DNA of 64,000 nt, taken from NCBI GenBank assembly GCA_015061465.1, contig SUWN01000001.1:28305-92304 (forward strand). Reading direction: 5' to 3'. The notes below the pieces were generated by a model that was not told the origin of the DNA, did no database searches, and saw only the letters and a program-made list of their open reading frames with translations. This document shows positions 1-8,764 of this stretch, one piece after another; position 1 is the stretch's first letter, and each line of letters begins with the position of its first letter. Made by a program: the position numbers and the translations under genes. The DNA comes from Treponema bryantii (GTDB lineage Bacteria; Spirochaetota; Spirochaetia; Treponematales; Treponemataceae).

Positions 1-2
1 TT

Positions 3-1283
3 GATAAAATTCCTTTGTTCAGTAAAGGAATAAAGAAATTCATTTTTAGATTTAAACGTTCGCTAAAAGGACTTTTTTTAACAAACAATTTGTTTACAGA
101 TTTAGGTTTTGAATATGTTGGGCCTCTTGATGGACATGATGAAAAAAGTTTGGAAATTGTTCTTCAAAAAGTAAAAAACTTAAACAGACCTGTTGTTGTT
201 CATGTTGTTACAAAAAAAGGGAAAGGTTATAGCCCTGCAGAAAATAATCCTGAAGTTTTTCATGGAGTAGGACCTTTTTGTATTAGCGACGGAACAGTTG
301 AAAAATTTGATACATTAAGTTTTACAGAAGTATTCAGCAATTGTATGATTGATTTAGCTGATAAAAACGAAAAAATTGTCGGAATTACAGCGGCCATGGC
401 AAAAGGAACTGGACTTTCGGCTTTTTCTAGAAAATATCCAAATAGATTTTTTGATGTTGGGATAGCAGAAGAACACGCTGTAACTTTTGCTGGCGGTTTG
501 GCTGTTGGCGGAATGATTCCTGTTGTTTGTATTTATTCCACATTTATTCAGCGCTCAATTGACCAAATAATTCACGATGTAACTTTACAAAATGCTCACG
601 TTATTTTTATGTTAGACAGAGCGGGTGCAGTTCCTTCTGACGGAGTAACTCATCAAGGAATTTTTGATATTTCTTTATTAAGACCAATTCCAAAATTGAA
701 TATTTTAAGTGTTGCAAGTGCAGATGATTTAAAATTGTGTTTGGAATGGGCGAGTGAATCTAAATATGCAACTGTTATTCGTTATCCAAAACTTTCTTGC
801 CCAACAGAGTTACCTCAATTTAAAACTTCGGTAGAAATTGGAAGAGGAATTCTTATTCCATGTTCAGAAATTATTATTGAAAATATTTCGGAAGTTGAAT
901 TGGAAAATCGCAAAAATAAAATTCTTGTTGTTTCAACAGGCGGAATGTTTAACGAAGTTCACACTGCTGTTCGTGCGACTTTGATGGATAACGGATATTC
1001 TGACATTTATTTATTACGATTTATAAAACCAATCGATTTAGATTATTTCTGGCAAATTGTACAAAAATATCACGGTGTAGTATTTGTAGAAGATGGCGTT
1101 CAAATTGGTGGAATCAGTGAATATTTAAATAGTTTCTTGCTGGAAAATAATTTTACAAATACAAAAATTTTAGCGTTTGAAGATAAATTTTATGAACACG
1201 GAAGCCGATTTGATGTTTGTAAATGTGCAAATTTAACTTCGCAGGATATTGCATCTGCCATAAAAGAATTATCTGCAAAATAA
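3..1283 (+). CDS. dxs: 1-deoxy-D-xylulose-5-phosphate synthase, 5' end cut by window
   Basis: This enzyme condenses pyruvate with glyceraldehyde 3-phosphate in a thiamine-diphosphate reaction, the first step of the MEP isoprenoid pathway. The frame is open from base 3, so the N-terminal third lies outside the window and the first in-window TTG (base 15) is not the true start. The visible part holds the end of the first thiamine domain (GPLDGHD), the pyrimidine-binding domain (FDVGIAEEHAV, then DRAGAVPSDGVTHQG) and the transketolase C-domain with VFVEDGVQIGG. About 426 codons remain of a family norm near 620. folP follows after 21 bases behind a clear GGAG site, so the two are probably co-transcribed. 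Family assignment is secure. Confidence 0.95.
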   Translation, partial: DKIPLFSKGIKKFIFRFKRSLKGLFLTNNLFTDLGFEYVGPLDGHDEKSLEIVLQKVKNLNRPVVVHVVTKKGKGYSPAENNPEVFHGVGPFCISDGTVEKFDTLSFTEVFSNCMIDLADKNEKIVGITAAMAKGTGLSAFSRKYPNRFFDVGIAEEHAVTFAGGLAVGGMIPVVCIYSTFIQRSIDQIIHDVTLQNAHVIFMLDRAGAVPSDGVTHQGIFDISLLRPIPKLNILSVASADDLKLCLEWASESKYATVIRYPKLSCPTELPQFKTSVEIGRGILIPCSEIIIENISEVELENRKNKILVVSTGGMFNEVHTAVRATLMDNGYSDIYLLRFIKPIDLDYFWQIVQKYHGVVFVEDGVQIGGISEYLNSFLLENNFTNTKILAFEDKFYEHGSRFDVCKCANLTSQDIASAIKELSAK

Positions 1284-1304
1284 ATTTTTATTTGGAGAAA
1301 TCAA

Positions 1305-2111
1305 ATGCTTTCATTACAAATTGGAACAAAAAAAATAGCAACTGAACGACCTTCTTTTGTTATGGGAATCTGTAATGCAACTTCTGATTCATTTTATAAA
1401 AAAAGCCGTGGTGGAATAAAAAAAGCATTTGAATTAATTGAGCAAGGCGCTGATATTATTGATATTGGCGCTGAATCTACTCGCCCGGGATTTTCAGAAA
1501 TTTCTAGCGAAGAACAAATAAAAAAAATCATTCCGATTATAAAAGCGATTAGAAAAAAATCCGACATTCCAATTTCTGTTGATACACGAAGTTCTGTTGT
1601 AATGAGCGCTGCAATTAATGAAGGCGCAGATATTTTAAATGATGTTTCATCGTTATCAAGCGACAAAAAAATGATTGATATTCTACAAAATAATGAAATT
1701 TCTGTAATTTTAATGCACGGATTCATGCAGAATGAAGATAAAAAATCATCAGTTGATATTGTAAAAGAAGTTTCTGATTTTTTTTATAAAAAGATTGAAT
1801 TTCTAAAAGAAAATGACATCGATTTATCCAAAGTTATTTTAGATCCGGGAATTGGTTTTGGAAAAACTTTTGAAGAAAATATTGAATTAATCAAAAATCC
1901 TCAAAAAATCTGTAATAATGAATTTCCTGTTTTGATGGCTCTTTCTAGAAAACGATGTATTGGAGCGATGACAAATAAAGAAGTTGAAGACAGGCTTGTT
2001 GGTACAATTTCTGCAAATGTTTTTTCTGTAATAAATGGTGCAAAAATAATTAGAGTTCATGACGTTTGGCAAGCAATAGATTCTATGAATGTTCTGAAAT
2101 ATATGTTATAA
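1305..2111 (+). CDS. folP: dihydropteroate synthase
   Basis: It joins a pterin diphosphate to p-aminobenzoate in folate synthesis and is the sulfonamide target. The 268 residues are of normal length and show the TIM-barrel signatures: MGICNATSDSFY near the start (family form MGIxNxTPDSFxD), DIGAESTRPG around residue 57, VDTRS, ILNDVSS, LDPGIGFGKT and a final RVHDV. The family proline before DSF is Thr here (NATSDSF). The ATG has a TTTGGAG site 8 bases upstream. It sits between dxs and cdaA in one strand run. Confidence 0.95.
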   Translation: MLSLQIGTKKIATERPSFVMGICNATSDSFYKKSRGGIKKAFELIEQGADIIDIGAESTRPGFSEISSEEQIKKIIPIIKAIRKKSDIPISVDTRSSVVMSAAINEGADILNDVSSLSSDKKMIDILQNNEISVILMHGFMQNEDKKSSVDIVKEVSDFFYKKIEFLKENDIDLSKVILDPGIGFGKTFEENIELIKNPQKICNNEFPVLMALSRKRCIGAMTNKEVEDRLVGTISANVFSVINGAKIIRVHDVWQAIDSMNVLKYML

Positions 2112-2121
2112 TATAAAAAGT

Positions 2122-2937
2122 ATGGAAATTTCAAATAAGTTGTCTTACATTTACGGATTTATAAGTCCAATTTTAGACATTTTAATTCTTGCTGTTTTGA
2201 TTTACAAAGCATACGATTTTATGTCTAAAACAAATAGTATTCAAATTTTAAAAGCAGCGATTATTGTTTTGATTGCTTATGCAGCTGCTTATTTTTTAAA
2301 ATTAAATACAGTTCTTTGGTTGCTAAATATTATTGCTCCAGGATTGATTATTGCTTTTGCAGTTATTTTCCAGCCAGAAATCAGAAAATTGTTCTTAAAA
2401 ATTGGGCAAAGTAAATGGTTTGCTTTTGGTAGTCGTTCTAAACATACTTATGTAGATTCCGTACTTGTTGCAGCTGAAATGCTTTCTAAACAAAAAAGAG
2501 GAATGCTTGCTGTATTTATTCGTCACACAAAAGTTGATAACTATATGCAATCGGGAACAAAATTAAATGCCGATTTATCATCAAATCTTCTTGTTACAAT
2601 TTTTGGAATGGATACACCTCTTCACGATGGCGCTTGTTTTATTCAAGGTGGAAAACTTGTTGCCGCAGGTTGTTTTTTGCCATTAAGTGAAGTTTATGAT
2701 ATTAAAAAAACATTCGGAACTCGTCACCGTGCTGCATTGGGGCTTTCTGAATTAACTGATGCAGTTGTTCTTGTAGTTTCTGAAGAAACAGGTGCAATTA
2801 GTTTGGCGTATGATTCCAAACTTCACTATGATTTATCAATGACAGAATTAACAAAAACATTGGAAAATCTTTTGGAAATTACCCCAGAATCTTACAATAT
2901 GGAGGACACAATAGATGAAAGTAAACCAATTGTTTGA
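2122..2937 (+). CDS. cdaA: diadenylate cyclase (CdaA/DacA type)
   Basis: It makes cyclic di-AMP from two ATP. The 271 residues have about three N-terminal membrane helices (residues 12-85) followed by a DisA_N cyclase domain. The catalytic DGA motif is at residue 169 and the RHR motif at 201-203 (GTRHRAALGLSE), so the active site looks intact. It overlaps the following YbbR-domain gene by 23 bases, the classic cdaA-cdaR pairing. In Firmicutes glmM usually comes third; here acpS does. No strong ribosome site precedes the ATG. A TATAAT lies 9 bases upstream of the ATG (2107-2112), but I see no good -35 box with it. Confidence 0.95.
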   Translation: MEISNKLSYIYGFISPILDILILAVLIYKAYDFMSKTNSIQILKAAIIVLIAYAAAYFLKLNTVLWLLNIIAPGLIIAFAVIFQPEIRKLFLKIGQSKWFAFGSRSKHTYVDSVLVAAEMLSKQKRGMLAVFIRHTKVDNYMQSGTKLNADLSSNLLVTIFGMDTPLHDGACFIQGGKLVAAGCFLPLSEVYDIKKTFGTRHRAALGLSELTDAVVLVVSEETGAISLAYDSKLHYDLSMTELTKTLENLLEITPESYNMEDTIDESKPIV

Positions 2938-3904
2938 AAAACTCATTGATAAATGGCCTATTAAAGTTATCTGTTTAATAATCGCAATTTTTTTGTATAT
3001 TATAAATTTAACTTCAAATGTAGAAAAAAAATCTTTTGTTTTGCCTTTACACATTCAGGCAGAAGGTAATGTTACAAATGTTGGTTTTGTAAATCAAAAA
3101 GTAAAAGTTATTGTAAAAGTTAATGAATCTGATATTGCTAATGTTGCTAGTAGCGACTTTTATGCTTATGTAAATCTAAATTACGTTGAAACAAGTGGAA
3201 CTTATAATATTCCTGTTCATGTAAATGTTTCTGATAAAGTAATGGCGATGAATCCTTTGGAAGTAAGAGTTGAACCTGAATATATTTCTATGAAAGTTGA
3301 AGAAAAATCAATGAAATTTGCAGAAATTCAGCCTTTGTTAGTTGGACAAGTTGCATACGGATATAAAATTTCAAATATCCAAGTAGAGCCTCCTTTTGTA
3401 GAAGTCGAAGGGCCAGCTTCAATGATAAAAGAAGTTGATTATATTTACACAGATAATATTGATGTTTCAAATTTACAAAGTGATATTCAGACTGAAGTAT
3501 ATTACAAACCTTTAAATAAAATTATTTCTGTAAAAAATAAAGGCCCTTATCAAGTAGAATTGACTGTTGAAGAAGAAGAAATGACTCGTGAATTTACAAA
3601 TCTTCCTATTTTCCCAATAAATCTTTCTGATGATTTTGAACTTGATTCAGAACTTCCAAATACTTCTTTGATTTTAACAGGTTCTGTTTTAAATCTTGAA
3701 AATTATCAACTTTCCCCTCGTTCTATCTTTGTGGATTTTTCATTCATCACTGAACCTGGAACTTATGAAATCCCTGTAAATTATTCTGTGCCATCGGTTT
3801 TAAAAATCAAAGAAAAAGGCGTAGAAAAAATTTCGGTAACTGTTACAAAAAAAGTTCAAGAAGAACAAATTCCTGCAGAACAAACTTTGGAAGCAACTGA
3901 ATGA
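2915..3904 (+). CDS. cdaR: YbbR-domain protein, CdaA regulator-like
   Basis: The 329-residue protein has one N-terminal membrane helix (about residues 16-33, WPIKVICLIIAIFLYI) and an extracytoplasmic part made of repeated YbbR-like beta domains (for example VKVIVKVNESDIANV and VEVEGPASMIKEV). The C-terminus is a short charged tail. In CdaA systems the YbbR partner binds the cyclase at the membrane and modulates it. The ATG at 2915 has a GGAGG site at 2901-2905 inside cdaA, so translation is probably coupled. The symbol is by position and domain, not by close similarity. Confidence 0.85.
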   Translation: MKVNQLFEKLIDKWPIKVICLIIAIFLYIINLTSNVEKKSFVLPLHIQAEGNVTNVGFVNQKVKVIVKVNESDIANVASSDFYAYVNLNYVETSGTYNIPVHVNVSDKVMAMNPLEVRVEPEYISMKVEEKSMKFAEIQPLLVGQVAYGYKISNIQVEPPFVEVEGPASMIKEVDYIYTDNIDVSNLQSDIQTEVYYKPLNKIISVKNKGPYQVELTVEEEEMTREFTNLPIFPINLSDDFELDSELPNTSLILTGSVLNLENYQLSPRSIFVDFSFITEPGTYEIPVNYSVPSVLKIKEKGVEKISVTVTKKVQEEQIPAEQTLEATE

Positions 3905-4275
3905 TTTACGGAATAGGCGTTGATATTACAAAAGTTAGTCGCTTTGAAAAATGGTGTCAAAATCCTGATATAATCAGCCGATTTTTTAATAAAGAAGAAA
4001 TCTGTTTTTCAAAAGAGCAAGATTCGCTTTGCCAATACTACGCGGCTAGGTTTGCTGCAAAAGAAGCGTTTTCTAAAGCGTTAGGAACTGGTATAAAGAA
4101 TTTTTCGCTAAAAGATTTGTATATAAAAAATAATAAAGACGGAAAGCCTGAATTATTTTTTAACGATTCTGTAAAACAAATTTTGCAAAATCGTTGTGGT
4201 GAGTGTGTTGTTCATGTTTCTTTAAGTCACGAAACTGATTACGCAATCGCGTACGTTGTTATAGAAAAAATATAA
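3901..4275 (+). CDS. acpS: holo-[acyl-carrier-protein] synthase
   Basis: It transfers 4'-phosphopantetheine from coenzyme A to acyl carrier protein. The 124 residues match the trimeric AcpS type: IYGIGVDITKVSRFEKW at the N-terminus carries the metal-binding Asp, and YYAARFAAKEAFSKALGTG carries the conserved Glu and Lys. The start overlaps the stop of the YbbR gene as ATGA, which implies translational coupling. Confidence 0.95.
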   Translation: MIYGIGVDITKVSRFEKWCQNPDIISRFFNKEEICFSKEQDSLCQYYAARFAAKEAFSKALGTGIKNFSLKDLYIKNNKDGKPELFFNDSVKQILQNRCGECVVHVSLSHETDYAIAYVVIEKI

Positions 4276-4289
4276 ATTGGAGGATAAGC

Positions 4290-5162
4290 ATGGCGACTTC
4301 AAATACAAATAAAAAAACTCCGGGAATTTCATATTGGTCTAAAGATAAATGTATCTGTCCTGTATGTAAAAAATCTTTTGAAAAAGAAATTATGCGTAGT
4401 GGAAACGGGCGTATGATTGCCGGTGGATTATCTGATGAATTACACAGAACTTTTGAGCCATCAGCAAAATATGGCGTGATTTATCCTTTAATTTACGAAA
4501 TTGGTGCGTGTCCTCATTGCTATTCTGCATTTTTCTGGAATGATTTTAAAGATATAAAAAGCAACGATGTAATAGACAAATTATTCCGCGAGATTGATAA
4601 AAGACGTGAAGCTGTAGAAAATATTTTTCCATATTTTGACTTAAAAAACGAACGTAAACTTTTTGATGGTGCCGCAATGTACTATCTTGCACTTTTAAGT
4701 TATGAATGTGTCGGGCCTGAGTTAATTCCAACTCTAAAAAAAGCAATTATTTCTCTTAGACTTGCTTGGCTTTGTACATACATCGATAAAAGATGTAGCG
4801 GTTACAATTACGATTATATTGCACAAGTTTTTTATAGAAAATCTTTGTTCTTCTACCAACAGGCTGTCATTAATGAAACTACACGTACTGAAAAAAGTTC
4901 CACATTGTCTAATATGGGACCTGATATGGATAAAAATTACGGTTGGGACGGTGTTATTTATTTATGCGGTTTGCTTGAATATAAATATGGACAAAGAGAA
5001 GATACCCAACTTAGATTAAAAAAATTAAGTGAATCTAAAACCGCAATTGCGCGTATTTTTGGTTTGGGAAAATCTTCTAAAAATAAACCTGGTCCACTTT
5101 TGGAACATGCCCGTGAATTGTATGATAATCTTTCTAAAGAACTAAAGGATGATGACTTTTAA
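4290..5162 (+). CDS. DUF2225 family protein
   Basis: A 290-residue soluble protein of the DUF2225 family, common in spirochaetes and some Firmicutes, whose function is unknown. The N-terminal part has a zinc-binding look, with CICPVCKKSF near residue 28 and GACPHCYSAFFW near residue 73. The rest is helical and TPR-like (LALLSYECV..., YRKSLFFYQQAV). A TTGGAGG site precedes the ATG. It lies between acpS and truA in the housekeeping operon, which says little about its job. Confidence 0.8.
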   Translation: MATSNTNKKTPGISYWSKDKCICPVCKKSFEKEIMRSGNGRMIAGGLSDELHRTFEPSAKYGVIYPLIYEIGACPHCYSAFFWNDFKDIKSNDVIDKLFREIDKRREAVENIFPYFDLKNERKLFDGAAMYYLALLSYECVGPELIPTLKKAIISLRLAWLCTYIDKRCSGYNYDYIAQVFYRKSLFFYQQAVINETTRTEKSSTLSNMGPDMDKNYGWDGVIYLCGLLEYKYGQREDTQLRLKKLSESKTAIARIFGLGKSSKNKPGPLLEHARELYDNLSKELKDDDF

Positions 5163-5171
5163 TTAAAAATT

Positions 5172-5966
5172 ATGCGTAATATTTTATTAACAATTTCTTA
5201 TGACGGAACTGATTTTTGTGGATGGCAACGTCAAGATGATAAATCTGGTGGTCAGGCGGAACGAACTGTACAAGGTGAACTAGAAAAAGCGTTAGAAAAA
5301 CTTCATAAACAAAAAATTCTTCTTTACGGTTCTGGTCGTACAGATAGTGGAGTTCACGCGTTAGGACAAGCTGCAAACTTTTTTTCTCCAATCGACTCAA
5401 TTCCAACTTCAAATTATATTCGTGCTTTGAATTGTCTTTTGCCACAAGATATTAGAATTATGAATGCGGAAGAAAAATCCCCAGATTTTAACGCAAGATT
5501 TAGCGCAACAAGTCGCTCTTACAGATATTTTATTAGTTTTTCAGATTCTGTGCCTGCATCTTCTACCCGTTATGTATGGAATGTAAAAAATTATTCACCA
5601 AATATAGAACGTCTAAATAAATATGCATCTTGTCTTCGCGGTGAAATTGATTGTGCTTCTTTTGCTGCAAGTGGCGATATGAGCCTTTCTACAAACAGAT
5701 TTTTGGATAACGCATATTTTTTTATGCAAAAAGATATTTTTGGAAACGACTTACTTGTTTTTGAAATTGAAGCAAACGCTTTTTTGTGGAAAATGGTCAG
5801 AACAATTACAGGAACTTTAATTAATCTTGATAAAACAAACGCTCCTGAAGATTCCATGCAAAAAATTCTTTTAGCAAAAGATAGAACAAAAGCTGGTGTT
5901 ACAGCGCCTTCAACAGGACTTTTTTTATACAAGATAAATTTTGATGGAATTAGAAAACACGTATAA
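5172..5966 (+). CDS. truA: tRNA pseudouridine synthase A (positions 38-40)
   Basis: It isomerises uridines 38-40 in the tRNA anticodon arm. The 264 residues carry the TruA signatures: ISYDGTDFCGWQRQ at the N-terminus, the catalytic-Asp motif GSGRTDSGVHALGQ around residue 55, NARFSATSRSYRY, and AFLWKMVRTITGTL near the C-terminus. The stop is one base away from the stop of the convergent priA, so there is no room for a terminator between them. Confidence 0.96.
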   Translation: MRNILLTISYDGTDFCGWQRQDDKSGGQAERTVQGELEKALEKLHKQKILLYGSGRTDSGVHALGQAANFFSPIDSIPTSNYIRALNCLLPQDIRIMNAEEKSPDFNARFSATSRSYRYFISFSDSVPASSTRYVWNVKNYSPNIERLNKYASCLRGEIDCASFAASGDMSLSTNRFLDNAYFFMQKDIFGNDLLVFEIEANAFLWKMVRTITGTLINLDKTNAPEDSMQKILLAKDRTKAGVTAPSTGLFLYKINFDGIRKHV

Positions 5967-5967
5967 T

Positions 5968-7992
5968 TTACAACAAACTTACAGGATCTGTGTCGTATTC
6001 AATATAAACGTTTTGATTGTGTGTGTATTTTTCCAAAAGATTTCTTGCCATAGATAAAAGTGGAATAACACTTGTTCCTTTTAATAAAATCTGAACTCTA
6101 TAATTTTGAGAAATTTTTTCTATTGGACATTCTGCTGGACCTAAAATTTCTGCATTTTTTGGCGCTCCGTTTTGCAAAATCTTTTTTGCTTCCATTGCAG
6201 TTTCAAAAGCTAGATTTTTATTAAAACTTCTAAAAACAAGTCTAACTAATCTACTAAATGGCGGAAATTCCAAAAATTGTCTTTGTGTTAATTCATAATC
6301 ATAAAATTCTGTGATTTTGGAATTACACGCAAAGAAAATTGGTTCTCTTGCTGGATCGTAAGTTTGAACAATTACTTTTCCGTTTTTTAAATATCTACCG
6401 GCACGCCCTGCAACTTGTGTAATTAATGCAAAAGTTCTTTCTCCTGCTCTAAAATCTGGCATATGTAAACCAGTGTCTGCTAAAATTACACCAGCTAATT
6501 GTAACTTTGGAAAATTCAAACCTTTTGCAACCATTTGAGTTCCAAGCATGATGTCGTATTTTCCGTTTTTGAATTCTTCTAGTTTTGTAAGTAATTCATC
6601 TTTACTAGAAAGCACATCAGTATCAAGACGAATTATTCTTGCATTTGGAAATTTTGCTTTAGTTTCCGCTTCTATAAATTCAGTTCCAAATCCTGCCGAA
6701 CCAATATCTACAGAACCACATTCAGGACAACTTTCTGGTGGAATAATTGACCATCCACAATAATGACAACGCAATCTGTTATCTTTTTTATGATAGGTGA
6801 GTGGAACGGAACAATTTTTACATTTTAATTCAAAACCACATGTGTTACATCTAAAAAAGTGTGAAAATCCACGTCTATTCAAAAATAAAATAACTTGATG
6901 ATTTTCTTCCAACGTTTTTTTGATTTCCTCTTCAAGCGGTTTTGAAATACACCCATCCATTTCGTAATGATTTAAATTTATGCAAGAAATTTGGGGCATT
7001 TCGCCACCAGATAATCGTTTGGATAATTTGTGCTGAATAATTGTGTTTTTTGTCATTCCAAACCATGCTTCTACACTTGGAGTCGCACTACCCATTACAA
7101 GCGGAATTTGTAAAGTTGAACATCTATGCATTGCAACTTGTCTTGCGTGATAACGAGGCGTAGTTCCTGATTTATACGAACCATCGTGTTCTTCATCAAT
7201 AATTACAAGGCCTAAATCTGGAACTGGTGCAAAAATAGCACTTCTTGCTCCTACAATAACTCTTGCTTCTTTATGCATAATTCTGTGCCATTGAGTTAAT
7301 CTTTGGCTTGGAGTTAATCCTGAATGAAGAATTGCCGCTGTATTTCCAAATCGTTCTGTAATTGACCTAGCGACTTGTCCAGTTAAACTGATTTCTGGAA
7401 CTAAATAAATTACGCCTTTATTCATTGCAAGAGTTTTTTCTGCAAGTTGTAAAAATACTTCTGTTTTACCGCTTCCTGTTGGACCGTATAAATAATGATA
7501 TAAATTATTTTTGTAAGAAAAATTGTTGTTTTTGTCTTTTTGCCAATGTTCAATAATATGGTTTACACAATCCTTTTGCTCATCAGATAAAATTGTTTTT
7601 CCAATTTGTGTTAATTCATTTTCAAAAGAAAAACCACCCGCACTAGTTTCTCGACGTCCCGAAGGAATCATTGCAAAAATCGCTTCGCCCAATGTACACA
7701 AATAATAGTGAGAAATCCATTTTGCAATTTCAATCAATTCTTTATCGAACAACGGTTCTTTATCAATAATTCGCTTAATCGGCCGGATTTTTGAACTATC
7801 TACAGGACAACTTGGTGGAATAGAATCCAAAATATCAATGATGAAACCTGATGTTTTTCTGTTTCCAAACATGATTTCTGCACGTTTTCCAATCATGGGA
7901 ATTAATTCTGGTTTTTCATTTTCATCCGGACTATAAGAATATGTGAAAGGTTGGTTTACTGGAAGATTTAAAATGATTTGAAGATATTTCAC
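5968..7992 (-). CDS. priA: primosomal protein N' (replication restart helicase PriA)
   Basis: A 674-residue superfamily 2 helicase that reloads the replisome at collapsed forks. It shows Walker A GPTGSGKTEVFLQ near residue 170, the DEEH box IIDEEHDGSYK near 264, GSATPSVE, and the zinc-binding insertion around residues 380-425 (CNTCGFELKCKNC, then CHYCGW and CPECGS, eight cysteines in pairs). LGTQMVAKGLNFP and AGRAGR complete the helicase motifs. It is third in a minus-strand run after thiI and the uracil-DNA glycosylase gene, 15 bases downstream of the latter. Confidence 0.97.
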   Translation of the reverse strand: MKYLQIILNLPVNQPFTYSYSPDENEKPELIPMIGKRAEIMFGNRKTSGFIIDILDSIPPSCPVDSSKIRPIKRIIDKEPLFDKELIEIAKWISHYYLCTLGEAIFAMIPSGRRETSAGGFSFENELTQIGKTILSDEQKDCVNHIIEHWQKDKNNNFSYKNNLYHYLYGPTGSGKTEVFLQLAEKTLAMNKGVIYLVPEISLTGQVARSITERFGNTAAILHSGLTPSQRLTQWHRIMHKEARVIVGARSAIFAPVPDLGLVIIDEEHDGSYKSGTTPRYHARQVAMHRCSTLQIPLVMGSATPSVEAWFGMTKNTIIQHKLSKRLSGGEMPQISCINLNHYEMDGCISKPLEEEIKKTLEENHQVILFLNRRGFSHFFRCNTCGFELKCKNCSVPLTYHKKDNRLRCHYCGWSIIPPESCPECGSVDIGSAGFGTEFIEAETKAKFPNARIIRLDTDVLSSKDELLTKLEEFKNGKYDIMLGTQMVAKGLNFPKLQLAGVILADTGLHMPDFRAGERTFALITQVAGRAGRYLKNGKVIVQTYDPAREPIFFACNSKITEFYDYELTQRQFLEFPPFSRLVRLVFRSFNKNLAFETAMEAKKILQNGAPKNAEILGPAECPIEKISQNYRVQILLKGTSVIPLLSMARNLLEKYTHNQNVYIEYDTDPVSLL

Positions 7993-8007
7993 AGCAACTT
8001 CCTCAAA

Positions 8008-8763
8008 TTAAAGCGGATTTTTAAAATTTGTAGCGTAATCTGGCGCCAATTCCAAAAGTTTTGTTTTGAATAACTTTAAATCTTCCCAAGCTGGACGTTT
8101 TAATTCTTCATTTCTTAAAAGCGCACTTGGATGGTAAGTTACCATAAGCGGAATGTCGTTATATTCAAAAAAGTTTCCGCGTAATTTTCCAAGAGCTTCT
8201 TCTGTATTCAATAATTTATGCGAAGAAATTCGCCCCAAACACAAAATCATTTTTGGTTTTAAACAATGAATTTGAGCATCTAAAAAAGAAATACAAGCCG
8301 CTTGTTCGTCAGGATAAGGATCTCTATTTTGTGGAGGGCGACATTTTACAATATTTGCAATAAAACAATTTGTGTTTCTTTCTAATTGAATTGCAGCAAG
8401 CATCCTGTCAAGTAAAATTCCTGCTTTTCCAACAAACGGTTTGCCTTGCGCATCTTCTTCAGCTCCCGGACCTTCGCCAATTACCATAACGTAAGGATTT
8501 TTTACGCCCATTCCAGGAACTACATTTGTTCGGGTTCTAGCCAATCCGCATCTAGTACAACGCGAAATCTTGGAAGCAATTTCTTCGATAGATATACCTT
8601 TTTTTTCAGCAGTTTGAATATCAGAAATTACTTTTTGTTCTTCTGCCACATCATCTGTAAAAACAGGTTCTTCTCCCTTAAAAAATTCGGGGGTGTAACC
8701 ATTTATATATTGAGAAGATGTTTTAATTAAATTGTAAAGAATCTTTTTTTCTTCTGCTTTCAT
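8008..8763 (-). CDS. uracil-DNA glycosylase, family 4 (Fe-S type)
   Basis: It removes uracil from DNA. The 251 residues have a non-conserved N-terminal extension of about 60 residues, then the family 4 core. Four cysteines suited to a [4Fe-4S] cluster appear as CTRC and as KCRPP...AAC with 15 residues between the last pair. Motif A is GEGPGAEEDAQGKPFVG and the C-terminal motif is TYHPSALLR. The short N-terminal extension also occurs in proteins annotated as phage SPO1 DNA polymerase-like, but the glycosylase motifs are complete. One base separates it from thiI. Confidence 0.92.
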   Translation of the reverse strand: MKAEEKKILYNLIKTSSQYINGYTPEFFKGEEPVFTDDVAEEQKVISDIQTAEKKGISIEEIASKISRCTRCGLARTRTNVVPGMGVKNPYVMVIGEGPGAEEDAQGKPFVGKAGILLDRMLAAIQLERNTNCFIANIVKCRPPQNRDPYPDEQAACISFLDAQIHCLKPKMILCLGRISSHKLLNTEEALGKLRGNFFEYNDIPLMVTYHPSALLRNEELKRPAWEDLKLFKTKLLELAPDYATNFKNPL

Positions 8764-8764
8764 T

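Noticed and set aside
2915..3054. Minus-strand frames inside cdaA/cdaR, folP and other housekeeping genes
   Set aside because: They are short, lack ribosome sites and are fully contained in conserved genes on the other strand.
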